From Acidobacteriaceae bacterium (GTDB lineage: Bacteria; Acidobacteriota; Terriglobia; Terriglobales; Acidobacteriaceae): a DNA stretch of 7,519 nt. Positions 1 to 6,100 of this stretch are shown piece by piece (the stretch's first letter is position 1; every line of letters begins with the position of its first letter). The DNA lies in assembly GCA_030044455.1 (NCBI GenBank), contig JASHVU010000322.1, positions 1 through 7,519 of the forward strand. The letters run 5' to 3'. The position numbers and the translations under genes were made by a program. Below the pieces are notes generated by a model. That model was not told where the DNA came from. It saw only the letters and a program-made list of their open reading frames with translations, and searched no databases.

Positions 1-262
1 CGGAAATCCGATGGCCAACGGAACAGTTTTGTTCTACCAGGCGCTCTATGCGTGGACACCGCCTTGCGAAGTGCACACGGTTTGCGCGCAGGGCGTGCTG
101 CTGGCATCGCAATCGGCCACGGCGACGACAGCGATTGATGGGAGCGTGAATTTTGCGCCGGCCTCGATACCGGGCGTGGCAACGGAGTTAGTGGGAATTG
201 CGGCGACGGGAAATACGGGAACGGTGAGTGTGGGGATTGAGACGGTGGTTAGTGACGAGTGA
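1..262 (+). CDS. C-terminal end of an Ig-like/surface-type protein (partial)
   Basis: The reading frame is open from the first complete codon (base 2) to the TGA at 260-262, so the ATG at 11 is probably internal and the gene starts left of the window. The visible 86 residues are rich in Ala, Thr, Val and Gly and alternate short hydrophobic strands with turns, as in a bacterial Ig-like or repeat-containing extracellular domain. Recognisable pieces are GTVLFYQALYAW, two cysteines seven residues apart (PPCEVHTVCA) and a final strand GTVSVGIE. I recall similar tails on large Acidobacteriota surface proteins, but cannot confirm it here. There is no transmembrane anchor or sorting signal at the C-terminus. 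It converges with the M50 peptidase gene with 14 bases between stop codons. The function is unknown; the Ig-like call is moderate, while the reading frame itself is well supported. Confidence 0.65.
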   Translation, partial: GNPMANGTVLFYQALYAWTPPCEVHTVCAQGVLLASQSATATTAIDGSVNFAPASIPGVATELVGIAATGNTGTVSVGIETVVSDE

Positions 263-287
263 TCAGTGGTCTGGGGTCAGGGGTCTG
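263..287. repeat. Direct near-repeat at the convergent gene junction
   Basis: TCAGTGGTCTG at 263-273 is followed after three bases by TCAGGGGTCTG at 277-287, with one mismatch in eleven. The second copy supplies the TGA stop codon of the minus-strand M50 gene (277-279) and its last few codons, so that C-terminus looks built from repeat-like sequence. No stem followed by a T-run is seen here, so this is not a recognisable terminator for either convergent gene. Confidence 0.5.
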
Positions 288-1008
288 AAAGAGCAGCAGC
301 ATGATTGCCTGGCGCCTCGGGGCTCGCGGTCGTTCCCGCGAGTTGGTTTTCGAGCGACGCTTGGAATCCTTTTAGCGCTTCGATGCCTTTGGTGTTGTTA
401 AGAGAGCTGGTCTTGTATTCTGCGAAGAGACTCTTTGCGTCGCAGACGGCCTGCTCGAGCTGGCCGTGAGTTGCAAGTGCGGCAATACTGTTGATGCGGG
501 CTTTAATGCTCAATAAGAGGATCCACTCATTTCGCTTCCGGCGGTTAAACAATAGCCAACAGATTTTAGCTCCGTCGGAGTAGCCGAGTTTTGTTTTCAT
601 GGGAATCAGATTAATCGCTCCAAAGAAGACGCACGCAACTGAGAGGGGACTACAAACAGTCTCCGCAATCGTGAAGTGAAATGAGAACCACAAGAGGACA
701 GGCGCGGCGAGGAAATTTGCAAGAGGCCCTCCGATGCTAAATGCGAAACATTGCCAAGGGGCCATCCGGCCAGGAAGTTGACGAAACTGGCCGAGAACAA
801 ATCCGCTCGTAAGGCCTCGTTTCATCCCCCTCCATACCTGCACATCCCTCCGCCTAAGCAAAACAGGACCCACACGAACGGCTCGGATTTCAAATCCCAC
901 GATCGACCCCGCAGTAGCATGGCCCAGCTCATGAATAAAGGTAGCTGCAAGGAGAAACGCAATTAAGGTTAGCGCCGCGGTCCCGTAAAGAACGAGTGTG
1001 GAAAGCAT
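277..1008 (-). CDS. M50 family (site-2 protease type) membrane zinc metallopeptidase
   Basis: This is probably an intramembrane zinc protease of the S2P/M50 class. Counting from the TTG at 1023 as residue 1, a long hydrophobic helix at about 7-30 runs into the zinc site HELGH (31-35). The conserved SIGGPLANF block follows at 97-104, then hydrophobic segments at about 104-120 and 125-140. The second S2P motif is present in a stretched form: N138, P141 and the S-D-G at 149-151, where D150 would be the third zinc ligand. The C-terminal hundred residues are polar and helical, with no recognised domain. The frame is open only from a TAG at 1051-1053, so the start is either ATG at 1008 (chosen for its codon) or TTG at 1023 (five residues longer); neither has a clear Shine-Dalgarno. 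Local GC is about 48% in 541-720, well below dxs. The substrate is unknown; there is no adjacent anti-sigma factor or transporter. Confidence 0.85.
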   Translation of the reverse strand: MLSTLVLYGTAALTLIAFLLAATFIHELGHATAGSIVGFEIRAVRVGPVLLRRRDVQVWRGMKRGLTSGFVLGQFRQLPGRMAPWQCFAFSIGGPLANFLAAPVLLWFSFHFTIAETVCSPLSVACVFFGAINLIPMKTKLGYSDGAKICWLLFNRRKRNEWILLLSIKARINSIAALATHGQLEQAVCDAKSLFAEYKTSSLNNTKGIEALKGFQASLENQLAGTTASPEAPGNHAAALSDP

Positions 1009-1080
1009 GACCAAGTATTGCAAGCCCAGCTGAAGTCTCTCAAGGGAAACCTAACCTCAAGGAGCGAAGAGCAACTGCAG

Positions 1081-1120
1081 GTCCTTCGACTCGTCGCCAA
1101 GGCGACTCGCTCAGGATGAC
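1081..1120. repeat. REP-like dispersed intergenic element
   Basis: The 40 bases begin GTCCTTCGACTCG and end CGCTCAGGATGAC, with a central perfect inverted repeat GTCGCC-AA-GGCGAC at 1093-1106. The outer ends are imperfectly complementary (GTC/GAC at the tips). Elements with these ends are, as I recall, scattered in many copies between genes in Acidobacteriota and other soil bacteria, and often give spurious small proteins containing CHPER. Here it lies in the gap between dxs and the M50 gene. It could act as a transcript stem-loop or simply be a mobile repeat; there is no T-run to make it an intrinsic terminator. Confidence 0.6.
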
Positions 1121-1162
1121 ACACATATTGTTTTGAGTTCATAGCCAACGGCAAACGTCCAA

Positions 1163-1181
1163 AAGCTAGAAGCTAGAAGCT
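1163..1181. repeat. Short tandem repeat of AAGCTAG unit
   Basis: The 7-base unit AAGCTAG occurs twice in tandem, followed by a partial third copy (AAGCT), just beyond the dxs stop codon. On the dxs transcript it reads AGCTTCTAGCTTCTAGCTTTT. Because AGCT is self-complementary, only weak 4-bp stems are possible, so I do not call it a terminator. It ends four bases from the dxs stop (TAG at 1186-1188). Confidence 0.5.
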
Positions 1182-1185
1182 GCCT

Positions 1186-3072
1186 CTACGACGCCACCAG
1201 CGTTGGCCGGCGGCGCGGGGCCAGCAGCGGCTGAACCTGCTTGAAGGCTGCTTCTGGCGAGAGGCCGTAGCGGGCGCGAAGCTGATCGACTTTACCGTGC
1301 TCAATGAATTGATCGGGCCAGCCGATGCGCACCACTGGAACCTTGCCGCCCAACTCTTCGAGCGCCTCGACTACCGCCGATCCGAAGCCGCCCATCAGAA
1401 CATGATCTTCGAACGTGACGAAGGCGCCTACGCGAGAGGCATAGCGGGCGAGCATTTCGCGATCGATGGGCTTGACGAAGCGGGGATTGATAACGGCAGC
1501 CGAGTAGCCGTCGCTCTCAAGCATGGCAGCCAGCTTCTCCGCCATGGCGTTCATGGGGCCGAGGCCGAGGATGGCAACGTCCGATCCGTCCTGCAGCACC
1601 TCGGCCTTCCCGATCGGCAGCGATACGGGTTCCGGCTTGCGGGCCACGCCGGCCACCGCGCCACGCGGGTAACGAATCGCCGAAGGCCCCGGAACATCGA
1701 GCGCCGTCTTTATCATGTCGGCCAGTTCGTCTTCATCTTTGGGCGCCATCAACACTATGCCTGGCACGGAGCGCAGGTAGCCGATGTCGAACAGGCCGTG
1801 ATGCGTGGGGCCATCGTCGCCCGACAATCCGGCGCGGTCCATGCAAAACAAGACCGGCAGTTTTTGCAGCGCGATGTCGTGGACGATGGGGTCGAAGGCG
1901 CGCTGGAGAAAAGTTGAATAGATGGCGCACACCGGGCGAAATCCGCGCGTGGCCATGCCGCCGGCAAAGATGACGGCGTGCTCCTCGGCGATGCCCACGT
2001 CGAAGTAGCGCTTGGGATGCCTGGGGCGGAAGAGATCGAGGCCGGTGCCGTTGGGCATGGCCGCGGTGATGGCCACAATGCGCGGGTCCTTGCTGGCCAG
2101 ATCGGCGAGGGTATTGGCAAAGACTTCGGCGTAGGTGGGCACGCCATCGGGAGTTTTACCGGTTTCGGGATCGAAAGGTCCGAGGCCGTGGAACTTTTTC
2201 TGGCCGTCGAGCGCCGGCTGGAATCCGCGGCCCTTTTGTGTGAGCACGTGGAGAAGCACGGGGTGTTCGATGGTCTTGAGAAACTTGAAGGTCTCAATCA
2301 GCAGCGGCAGGTTGTGGCCGTCGATGGGGCCGAAGTATTCGAGGCCGAACTCCTCAAAGAGGATGGAGGGCCAGAGCATGCTTTTTGCGGCCTCTTCCGC
2401 TCGGCGCACCACCTTGATGGCGGTTTTGCCGGCGAAGCGCTCAATGAGGCGTGCAGCGCGATCGTGCAGGTGCTGGTAGTGCTCGTTGGTGACGATGCGA
2501 TGGAAGTAACGGGCCACCGCGCCCACGTTGCGGTCGATGGACCACTCGTTGTCGTTGAGCACCACGATCATGCGCCTGGTTTGCTCGGCGATGTTGTTCA
2601 TCGCTTCAAACGAGATGCCGTTGGTGAATGCGGCGTCGCCGGCCACGGCGATCACGTGCTCATGGCCGCCGGCGAGATCCCGCGCCACGGCCATGCCCAA
2701 GGCGGCCGAAAGTGCGGTGCCCGCGTGACCAGCGCCGTAACAGTCATGCTCGCTTTCGGTGCGGAGCATGAAGCCGTTGAGGCCGCCGGGTTGGCGGATG
2801 GTGTCAAAGCGATCGTTGCGGCCGGTGAGCAGTTTGTGCACGTAGGCCTGGTGGCTTACGTCGAAGAGAATCCTGTCTTCGGGCGTATTGAACACCGCGT
2901 GCAGCGCGATGGTGAGCTCGACCACGCCAAGATTAGGGCCTAGGTGACCGCCGGTCTTTGCAAGCGACTGGATGAGGCGTTCGCGTATTTCTTCGGCCAG
3001 CGCCGTCATTTCCGCGGGGTTCAGTTTTTTTACGTCGGCAGGCGACTGGATGGACTCCAGCAGTGTTCCCAT
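1186..3072 (-). CDS. dxs: 1-deoxy-D-xylulose-5-phosphate synthase
   Basis: DXS is a cytosolic thiamine-diphosphate enzyme that condenses pyruvate with glyceraldehyde 3-phosphate, the entry and flux-controlling step of the MEP isoprenoid pathway. At 628 residues it is full length. In order: GGHLGPNLG with the active-site His43; DVSHQAY (71-77); GAGHAGTALSAALG (113-126); the thiamine-binding GDA...NDN pair (145-147, 173-175); KFHG with His295; the pyrimidine domain with GIAEEHAV (360-367, Glu363 catalytic); DRAGLSGDDGPTHHG (412-426, containing the Arg, Asp and His used by the family); IRYPRG (466-471); and a C-terminal transketolase domain. GDA replaces the common GDG, and GHAG the common GHSS. 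I recall both as normal in an Acidobacteriota/Verrucomicrobiota DXS subtype. The ATG at 3072 follows AGAAGGA (3078-3084) with a five-base spacer. The gene stands apart from both minus-strand neighbours. Confidence 0.97.
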   Translation of the reverse strand: MGTLLESIQSPADVKKLNPAEMTALAEEIRERLIQSLAKTGGHLGPNLGVVELTIALHAVFNTPEDRILFDVSHQAYVHKLLTGRNDRFDTIRQPGGLNGFMLRTESEHDCYGAGHAGTALSAALGMAVARDLAGGHEHVIAVAGDAAFTNGISFEAMNNIAEQTRRMIVVLNDNEWSIDRNVGAVARYFHRIVTNEHYQHLHDRAARLIERFAGKTAIKVVRRAEEAAKSMLWPSILFEEFGLEYFGPIDGHNLPLLIETFKFLKTIEHPVLLHVLTQKGRGFQPALDGQKKFHGLGPFDPETGKTPDGVPTYAEVFANTLADLASKDPRIVAITAAMPNGTGLDLFRPRHPKRYFDVGIAEEHAVIFAGGMATRGFRPVCAIYSTFLQRAFDPIVHDIALQKLPVLFCMDRAGLSGDDGPTHHGLFDIGYLRSVPGIVLMAPKDEDELADMIKTALDVPGPSAIRYPRGAVAGVARKPEPVSLPIGKAEVLQDGSDVAILGLGPMNAMAEKLAAMLESDGYSAAVINPRFVKPIDREMLARYASRVGAFVTFEDHVLMGGFGSAVVEALEELGGKVPVVRIGWPDQFIEHGKVDQLRARYGLSPEAAFKQVQPLLAPRRRPTLVAS

Positions 3073-3077
3073 ATTGT

Positions 3078-3095
3078 TCCTTCTCCCGGGGAGAA
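3078..3095 (-). promoter_or_regulatory. dxs ribosome binding site overlapping a palindrome
   Basis: On the minus strand the sequence before the dxs ATG reads TTCTCCCCGGGAGAAGGA. The first 15 bases (3081-3095) are a perfect inverted repeat of 7-base arms around one base, in practice a 6-bp stem with a 3-base loop. Its 3' arm supplies the first part of the AGAAGGA Shine-Dalgarno (3078-3084). The Shine-Dalgarno itself is certain enough to fix the start; that the hairpin limits ribosome access is inference. Confidence 0.6.
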
Positions 3096-3182
3096 TAAAG
3101 CCGGGAATCCAGGGAAGTGCGAAATCCCTGCAGCAAAAAATCTAGCAAAATGCCGGGTTTGGCAGCGAATAGCCCAGTGTTT

Positions 3183-3188
3183 AGTATA
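3183..3188 (-). promoter_or_regulatory. Possible sigma-70 -10 hexamer upstream of dxs
   Basis: On the minus strand TATACT matches five of six bases of the TATAAT consensus, and transcription from it would give a leader of roughly 100 bases before the dxs ATG. No good -35 box lies 16-18 bases upstream; the nearest TTG-like hexamer (TTGGGC) is 21 bases away. The 231-base gap after the preceding gene makes a promoter here plausible, but this one is only a candidate. Confidence 0.3.
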
Positions 3189-3303
3189 CCTTCCATCGAG
3201 TTTCGAGAGGCCCAACGATTAGACGTTTCGGCAGTTGCGGAGTTGGGGGGACAGAGCGCATTCGACCACCGCTTTGGAGCCGGATTTCAGGCGCCTGCCG
3301 TGG

Positions 3304-4407
3304 CTAATTCCGCGCCGCAGCCGACCAGCCGAGCGTGGTAACCAGTTGAATCGCCAGTGTGTTCTCGTTGTGAGGCGTAGACGAGTTGTCTTTGTCGATT
3401 TCGTAATCGACCTTAAGAATCTGGAAGCGGTTGGGTCTGTACCCGGCCGCGGTTTCAAGAGAGCGCTCCCTATAGTCACCCGAGCCTCTGCTCATCAGGG
3501 GGCGGGTGGCCACATACCAGCGCGGGCCCAGTGATTGCTTAAACTCGGCGTAGCTGTCCCACTCAACGTAGGTGGGCACGACTGAATTCGGCATGACGAA
3601 CTTTTGCACTTCAACCTGAACGCTGGAGTGGTTGCGGGTAAAAGAAGCATCGAGACCGAAGGCGCGGGCCGGCTCGCTACGCGGACTTACCCACCAGGAG
3701 TAGTAGCTTTCGTATTGCTTGTCGAGATAGGGTCCGCGGTAGCCTGAGACGCCAATGCGAAATCCCTGGTGGAGGGTGTAGCCCATACCGCCGGCCCAGT
3801 TTGCGTATTGGTCGTGGGCGAGAATGCTGCGCGGATTTGCAGGTGATGAGTTGGCAAACTGCGCGCGGCCGTCCCACTTACCCCGCGACAGGTCCATCTC
3901 TGCGCCTGCTACTGGAAATGTGGAGACCTCAGAGTAGTAGTAGCCGTATTCACCGGGAATGTCGACCAGGGGATTGTCGGCGTCGTCGTAACGCAGCAGA
4001 AACGATCCGAAGGCGGACGAGAGCTCTCCGGCCCGCAACAAGATAGATCCTTTTTCGCCGATGCGCGAATAATTGAGGCTGGCCTGCAGAATGTCTCCCT
4101 TGGCGCCAAAACCGGGGGCCGAAAAATCCGAGTAAAAGTAGGGGCGCGTAAAGAGCTGCACTGCGCCGGTGGCGAACCAGTTGTTGTCGATCTTCCAGGA
4201 TGGATAAACGACGCCGCGGAAGCCCGCGGCACCCGGCACGCCATCTCGCGGCGCTTCTTCAAGAATGTTCGAGGTGGCTGCGAGCCCGCTCAGCGAGGCG
4301 CGAACATTGAAACCCGAAGACGCTTCCTGGGCGCGGAGAGGGCCCCCGGAGAATCCCGCGCACGCCAGCGACGCGGCAAGGCTTATGAGCAGCAGAGCGT
4401 GCTTCAT
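3304..4407 (-). CDS. Putative outer-membrane beta-barrel (porin-like) protein
   Basis: The frame is open further upstream, but the start is placed at the ATG at 4405-4407. It begins a textbook signal peptide (MKHALLLISLAASLACAGF) with cleavage likely near residues 26-27 (LRAQ), and it overlaps the upstream stop in ATGA. The 367-residue product has a mature part of about 340 residues in alternating amphipathic strands with aromatic girdles, for example WFATGAVQLF (77-86), ILQASLNYS (106-114), SILLRAGEL (121-129), GGMGYTLHQG (206-215), FRIGVSGYRG (216-225) and RWYVATRPL (296-304). A Tyr-rich loop (YGYYYSE) lies at 154-160. This is the pattern of an outer-membrane barrel of perhaps 12-16 strands; I do not recognise the family. 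The C-terminus (WSAAARN) lacks the usual final aromatic residue. It is the last gene of the apparent cupredoxin/HD-GYP operon. Cargo, whether copper, an organic substrate or none, cannot be read from sequence. Confidence 0.75.
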   Translation of the reverse strand: MKHALLLISLAASLACAGFSGGPLRAQEASSGFNVRASLSGLAATSNILEEAPRDGVPGAAGFRGVVYPSWKIDNNWFATGAVQLFTRPYFYSDFSAPGFGAKGDILQASLNYSRIGEKGSILLRAGELSSAFGSFLLRYDDADNPLVDIPGEYGYYYSEVSTFPVAGAEMDLSRGKWDGRAQFANSSPANPRSILAHDQYANWAGGMGYTLHQGFRIGVSGYRGPYLDKQYESYYSWWVSPRSEPARAFGLDASFTRNHSSVQVEVQKFVMPNSVVPTYVEWDSYAEFKQSLGPRWYVATRPLMSRGSGDYRERSLETAAGYRPNRFQILKVDYEIDKDNSSTPHNENTLAIQLVTTLGWSAAARN

Positions 4408-6053
4408 TTTGCCACTGCCTCTGCAGGGGCGCCGGGCGCGTCCTGATGCGTGGCCGGGTTGGCTTGCCTGATTATGAGTGCGCGTGGAATGCTCACGAAG
4501 GCTTCGACCGCGCGCGGTTCGAACATCGTCCCCGAGCACTCAACCAGAATTGAAACTGCACGCTCGTGGCTCATGCCATTCCTGTAGGCGCGATCCGATG
4601 TCATGGCGTCGTAGGCATCGGCTACGTGAACGATGCGCGCGTCCACGGGGATGTCTTCGCCTGCGAGCCCTTTAGGATAGCCGGTGCCATCCCAGTTTTC
4701 ATGGTGGAGTTCGACAGCGTTGAGATAGGGCGCAAAGCCGCGCACGCCCTCAAGAATCCGCCTGCCGATCACCGGATGCTGCTTGACCTGGGCATACTCG
4801 TCCGGGGTAAGCGAGCCGGGCTTTTGCAAAACTGCGTCGGCAACCCCGATCTTGCCGATATCGTGGAGGAGCGCGCCGATGCGGACGCGCTCGAGTTGCT
4901 GAGGAGGCAGGGCCAGCGCAGCCGCAAGATCGCATGAGAGCTGGCTCACGCGCGAGCTATGGCCGGCGGAATGCCGGTCGCGGGCGTCGAGCGCATTGGC
5001 CAGCGAGCCAATGAACTCGAGGTAAGCGGCATCAAGCTGCTCGCCTGCCTCGCGCACTGCCACTGCGGCACGGTTGTAGCTGGCGGTGAGCGCGCGGATT
5101 TCGAGAATGGACGAGGGCTTGTTGTTAAACTCGGGCAGAACGCCGGTTCGCGCGGCGTCGCGCAGTCGATCGACGACGGCGGCGATGGGTTTGACGATGG
5201 AGCGTGATGCGATGATGCTCGAGACGAGCAGAAGCAGCACGGAGACGGGAGCCAGCACGAGGAAGGCATTGTGCAACAGCGCCTGCACGGGCGCGGTGGC
5301 TTCGTCGACGTTGCTCAGGATGTAAAGGTCGTATCGGCTGCCGTAGGACTGCACCTCGAGCGACATCCAGTTTGCCCCGTGCAGGCGTAGATCGCATTCC
5401 TGTTTTCCAAAGCACGCGGCGAGCGCGCCATTGAGCTCAGCGGCCGAGGTGCCTGAAATGTTCGATTCGATCGCCTGGCCGTTGTGAACCAAAACCGCGG
5501 GCGAAGTGAACTCAGAGAAATTGAAGAACTCGCCCACCCCGAGCGAACCGAGATTGCCGTCCTCGGTGTCGACAGGGATCGACGCCACCTGGATGGTGCG
5601 GCCATGCAATTGAAGCAGTCCCGCGCTTCCCACCTTTAATGATCCAACGTCGATAGGCGTGAGTTGCCCGTCTGTGCGCAGTACGCCGGCCAACGGCTTG
5701 CCATTGGGGCTGGAAACCAGCAGATAGTCGAAGCCCATGTGCTCGCCAAGTTCACGCAATTGATCTTCAACGGTTCGGCGCGCGGAAGGGTTGCCGGCGT
5801 TCTGGAGCAGCAGTTGCATGCCTGCCTTCAGCGCCGGGTTTTCTCCTGCCACTTTTAGAAAGCGACTGCTCTCTAGATCGGTCTTACCGTGAATGCGCGC
5901 AATGGCCACCTGGTTCTGGCGCAGCGAGCGGCGCAATTCTCCCTTGACGGTGTTCTCGACCAGGTCCTGCGTCATCCAGAATGCAAACGCCAGCAGCGCA
6001 GCAAAGGGGACGAAGCAGATGAGGAAGGCTCGGGTGCGCAGGCGTGTGGTCAT
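4404..6053 (-). CDS. Membrane HD-GYP cyclic-di-GMP phosphodiesterase with periplasmic sensor
   Basis: This 549-residue inner-membrane protein probably hydrolyses cyclic di-GMP. Transmembrane helix 1 is at about 9-27 and helix 2 at about 262-283. Between them, roughly 230 residues form a periplasmic sensor with Cache-like character (FDYLLVSSPNG at 108-118, LGVGEFFNFSEF at 171-182) and a cysteine pair, C214 and C220, that could form a disulfide. A HAMP-like linker follows (about 284-340, IVKPIAAVVDRLRD), then the HD-GYP domain at about 345-525. Metal and signature residues are all present: H361 and H365 region, HDIGK (397-401), H426, HHENWDGTGYPKGL (450-463) and DAYDAMTSDRAYR (479-491), so an active enzyme is expected. 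The last 20 residues are a loose Ala/Pro tail. The ATG at 6053 follows GGAG (6059-6062) with a five-base spacer. It starts 47 bases after the cupredoxin gene and overlaps the barrel gene by four bases. Confidence 0.93.
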   Translation of the reverse strand: MTTRLRTRAFLICFVPFAALLAFAFWMTQDLVENTVKGELRRSLRQNQVAIARIHGKTDLESSRFLKVAGENPALKAGMQLLLQNAGNPSARRTVEDQLRELGEHMGFDYLLVSSPNGKPLAGVLRTDGQLTPIDVGSLKVGSAGLLQLHGRTIQVASIPVDTEDGNLGSLGVGEFFNFSEFTSPAVLVHNGQAIESNISGTSAAELNGALAACFGKQECDLRLHGANWMSLEVQSYGSRYDLYILSNVDEATAPVQALLHNAFLVLAPVSVLLLLVSSIIASRSIVKPIAAVVDRLRDAARTGVLPEFNNKPSSILEIRALTASYNRAAVAVREAGEQLDAAYLEFIGSLANALDARDRHSAGHSSRVSQLSCDLAAALALPPQQLERVRIGALLHDIGKIGVADAVLQKPGSLTPDEYAQVKQHPVIGRRILEGVRGFAPYLNAVELHHENWDGTGYPKGLAGEDIPVDARIVHVADAYDAMTSDRAYRNGMSHERAVSILVECSGTMFEPRAVEAFVSIPRALIIRQANPATHQDAPGAPAEAVAK

Positions 6054-6079
6054 AAGGGCTCCGTAACTTGTCGAACCAG

Positions 6080-6095
6080 GCCGCTATTCTGCGGC
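6080..6095 (-). other. Small intercistronic stem-loop
   Basis: GCCGC and GCGGC flank a 6-base loop, giving a 5-bp G/C-rich stem in the transcript just after the cupredoxin stop codon (TGA at 6101-6103) and before the HD-GYP Shine-Dalgarno. There is no following U-run, so it is not an intrinsic terminator. It could modestly stabilise the upstream message or adjust expression ratios within the operon, or be chance. Confidence 0.3.
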
Positions 6096-6100
6096 ATCAA

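Noticed and set aside
11..262. Treating the ATG at 11 as the start of a small 83-residue protein
   Set aside because: The frame is open to the window edge, there is no signal peptide or ribosome site, and the sequence reads as the last domain of a longer extracellular protein.
969..1154. Small minus-strand frame containing CHPER
   Set aside because: It is a translation through the REP-like element, a well-known type of spurious small protein.
1163..1185. Possible terminator after dxs
   Set aside because: The AGCT units give only 4-bp stems and the T-run is just four bases; too weak to call.
1297..1917. Plus-strand open frame of 206 codons opposite the 3' half of dxs
   Set aside because: Same reason: a compositional shadow of dxs, with no motif or context supporting it.
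1978..2943. Long plus-strand open frame (321 codons) opposite dxs
   Set aside because: It is fully antisense to dxs, whose motifs are unmistakable. High GC with strong third-position bias gives long open frames on the opposite strand; the translation has no recognisable domain and no ribosome site of note.
3288..3297. Palindrome CAGGCGCCTG just after the beta-barrel stop codon
   Set aside because: It is perfect but only ten bases with no room for a loop and no T-run, so it is not a usable terminator; with no second copy, an operator is unsupported.
4408..4539. N-terminal extension of the beta-barrel frame up to an ATG at 4539
   Set aside because: The 44 extra residues are Arg-rich, lie wholly within the HD-GYP coding region, and would bury the clean signal peptide that starts at 4407.
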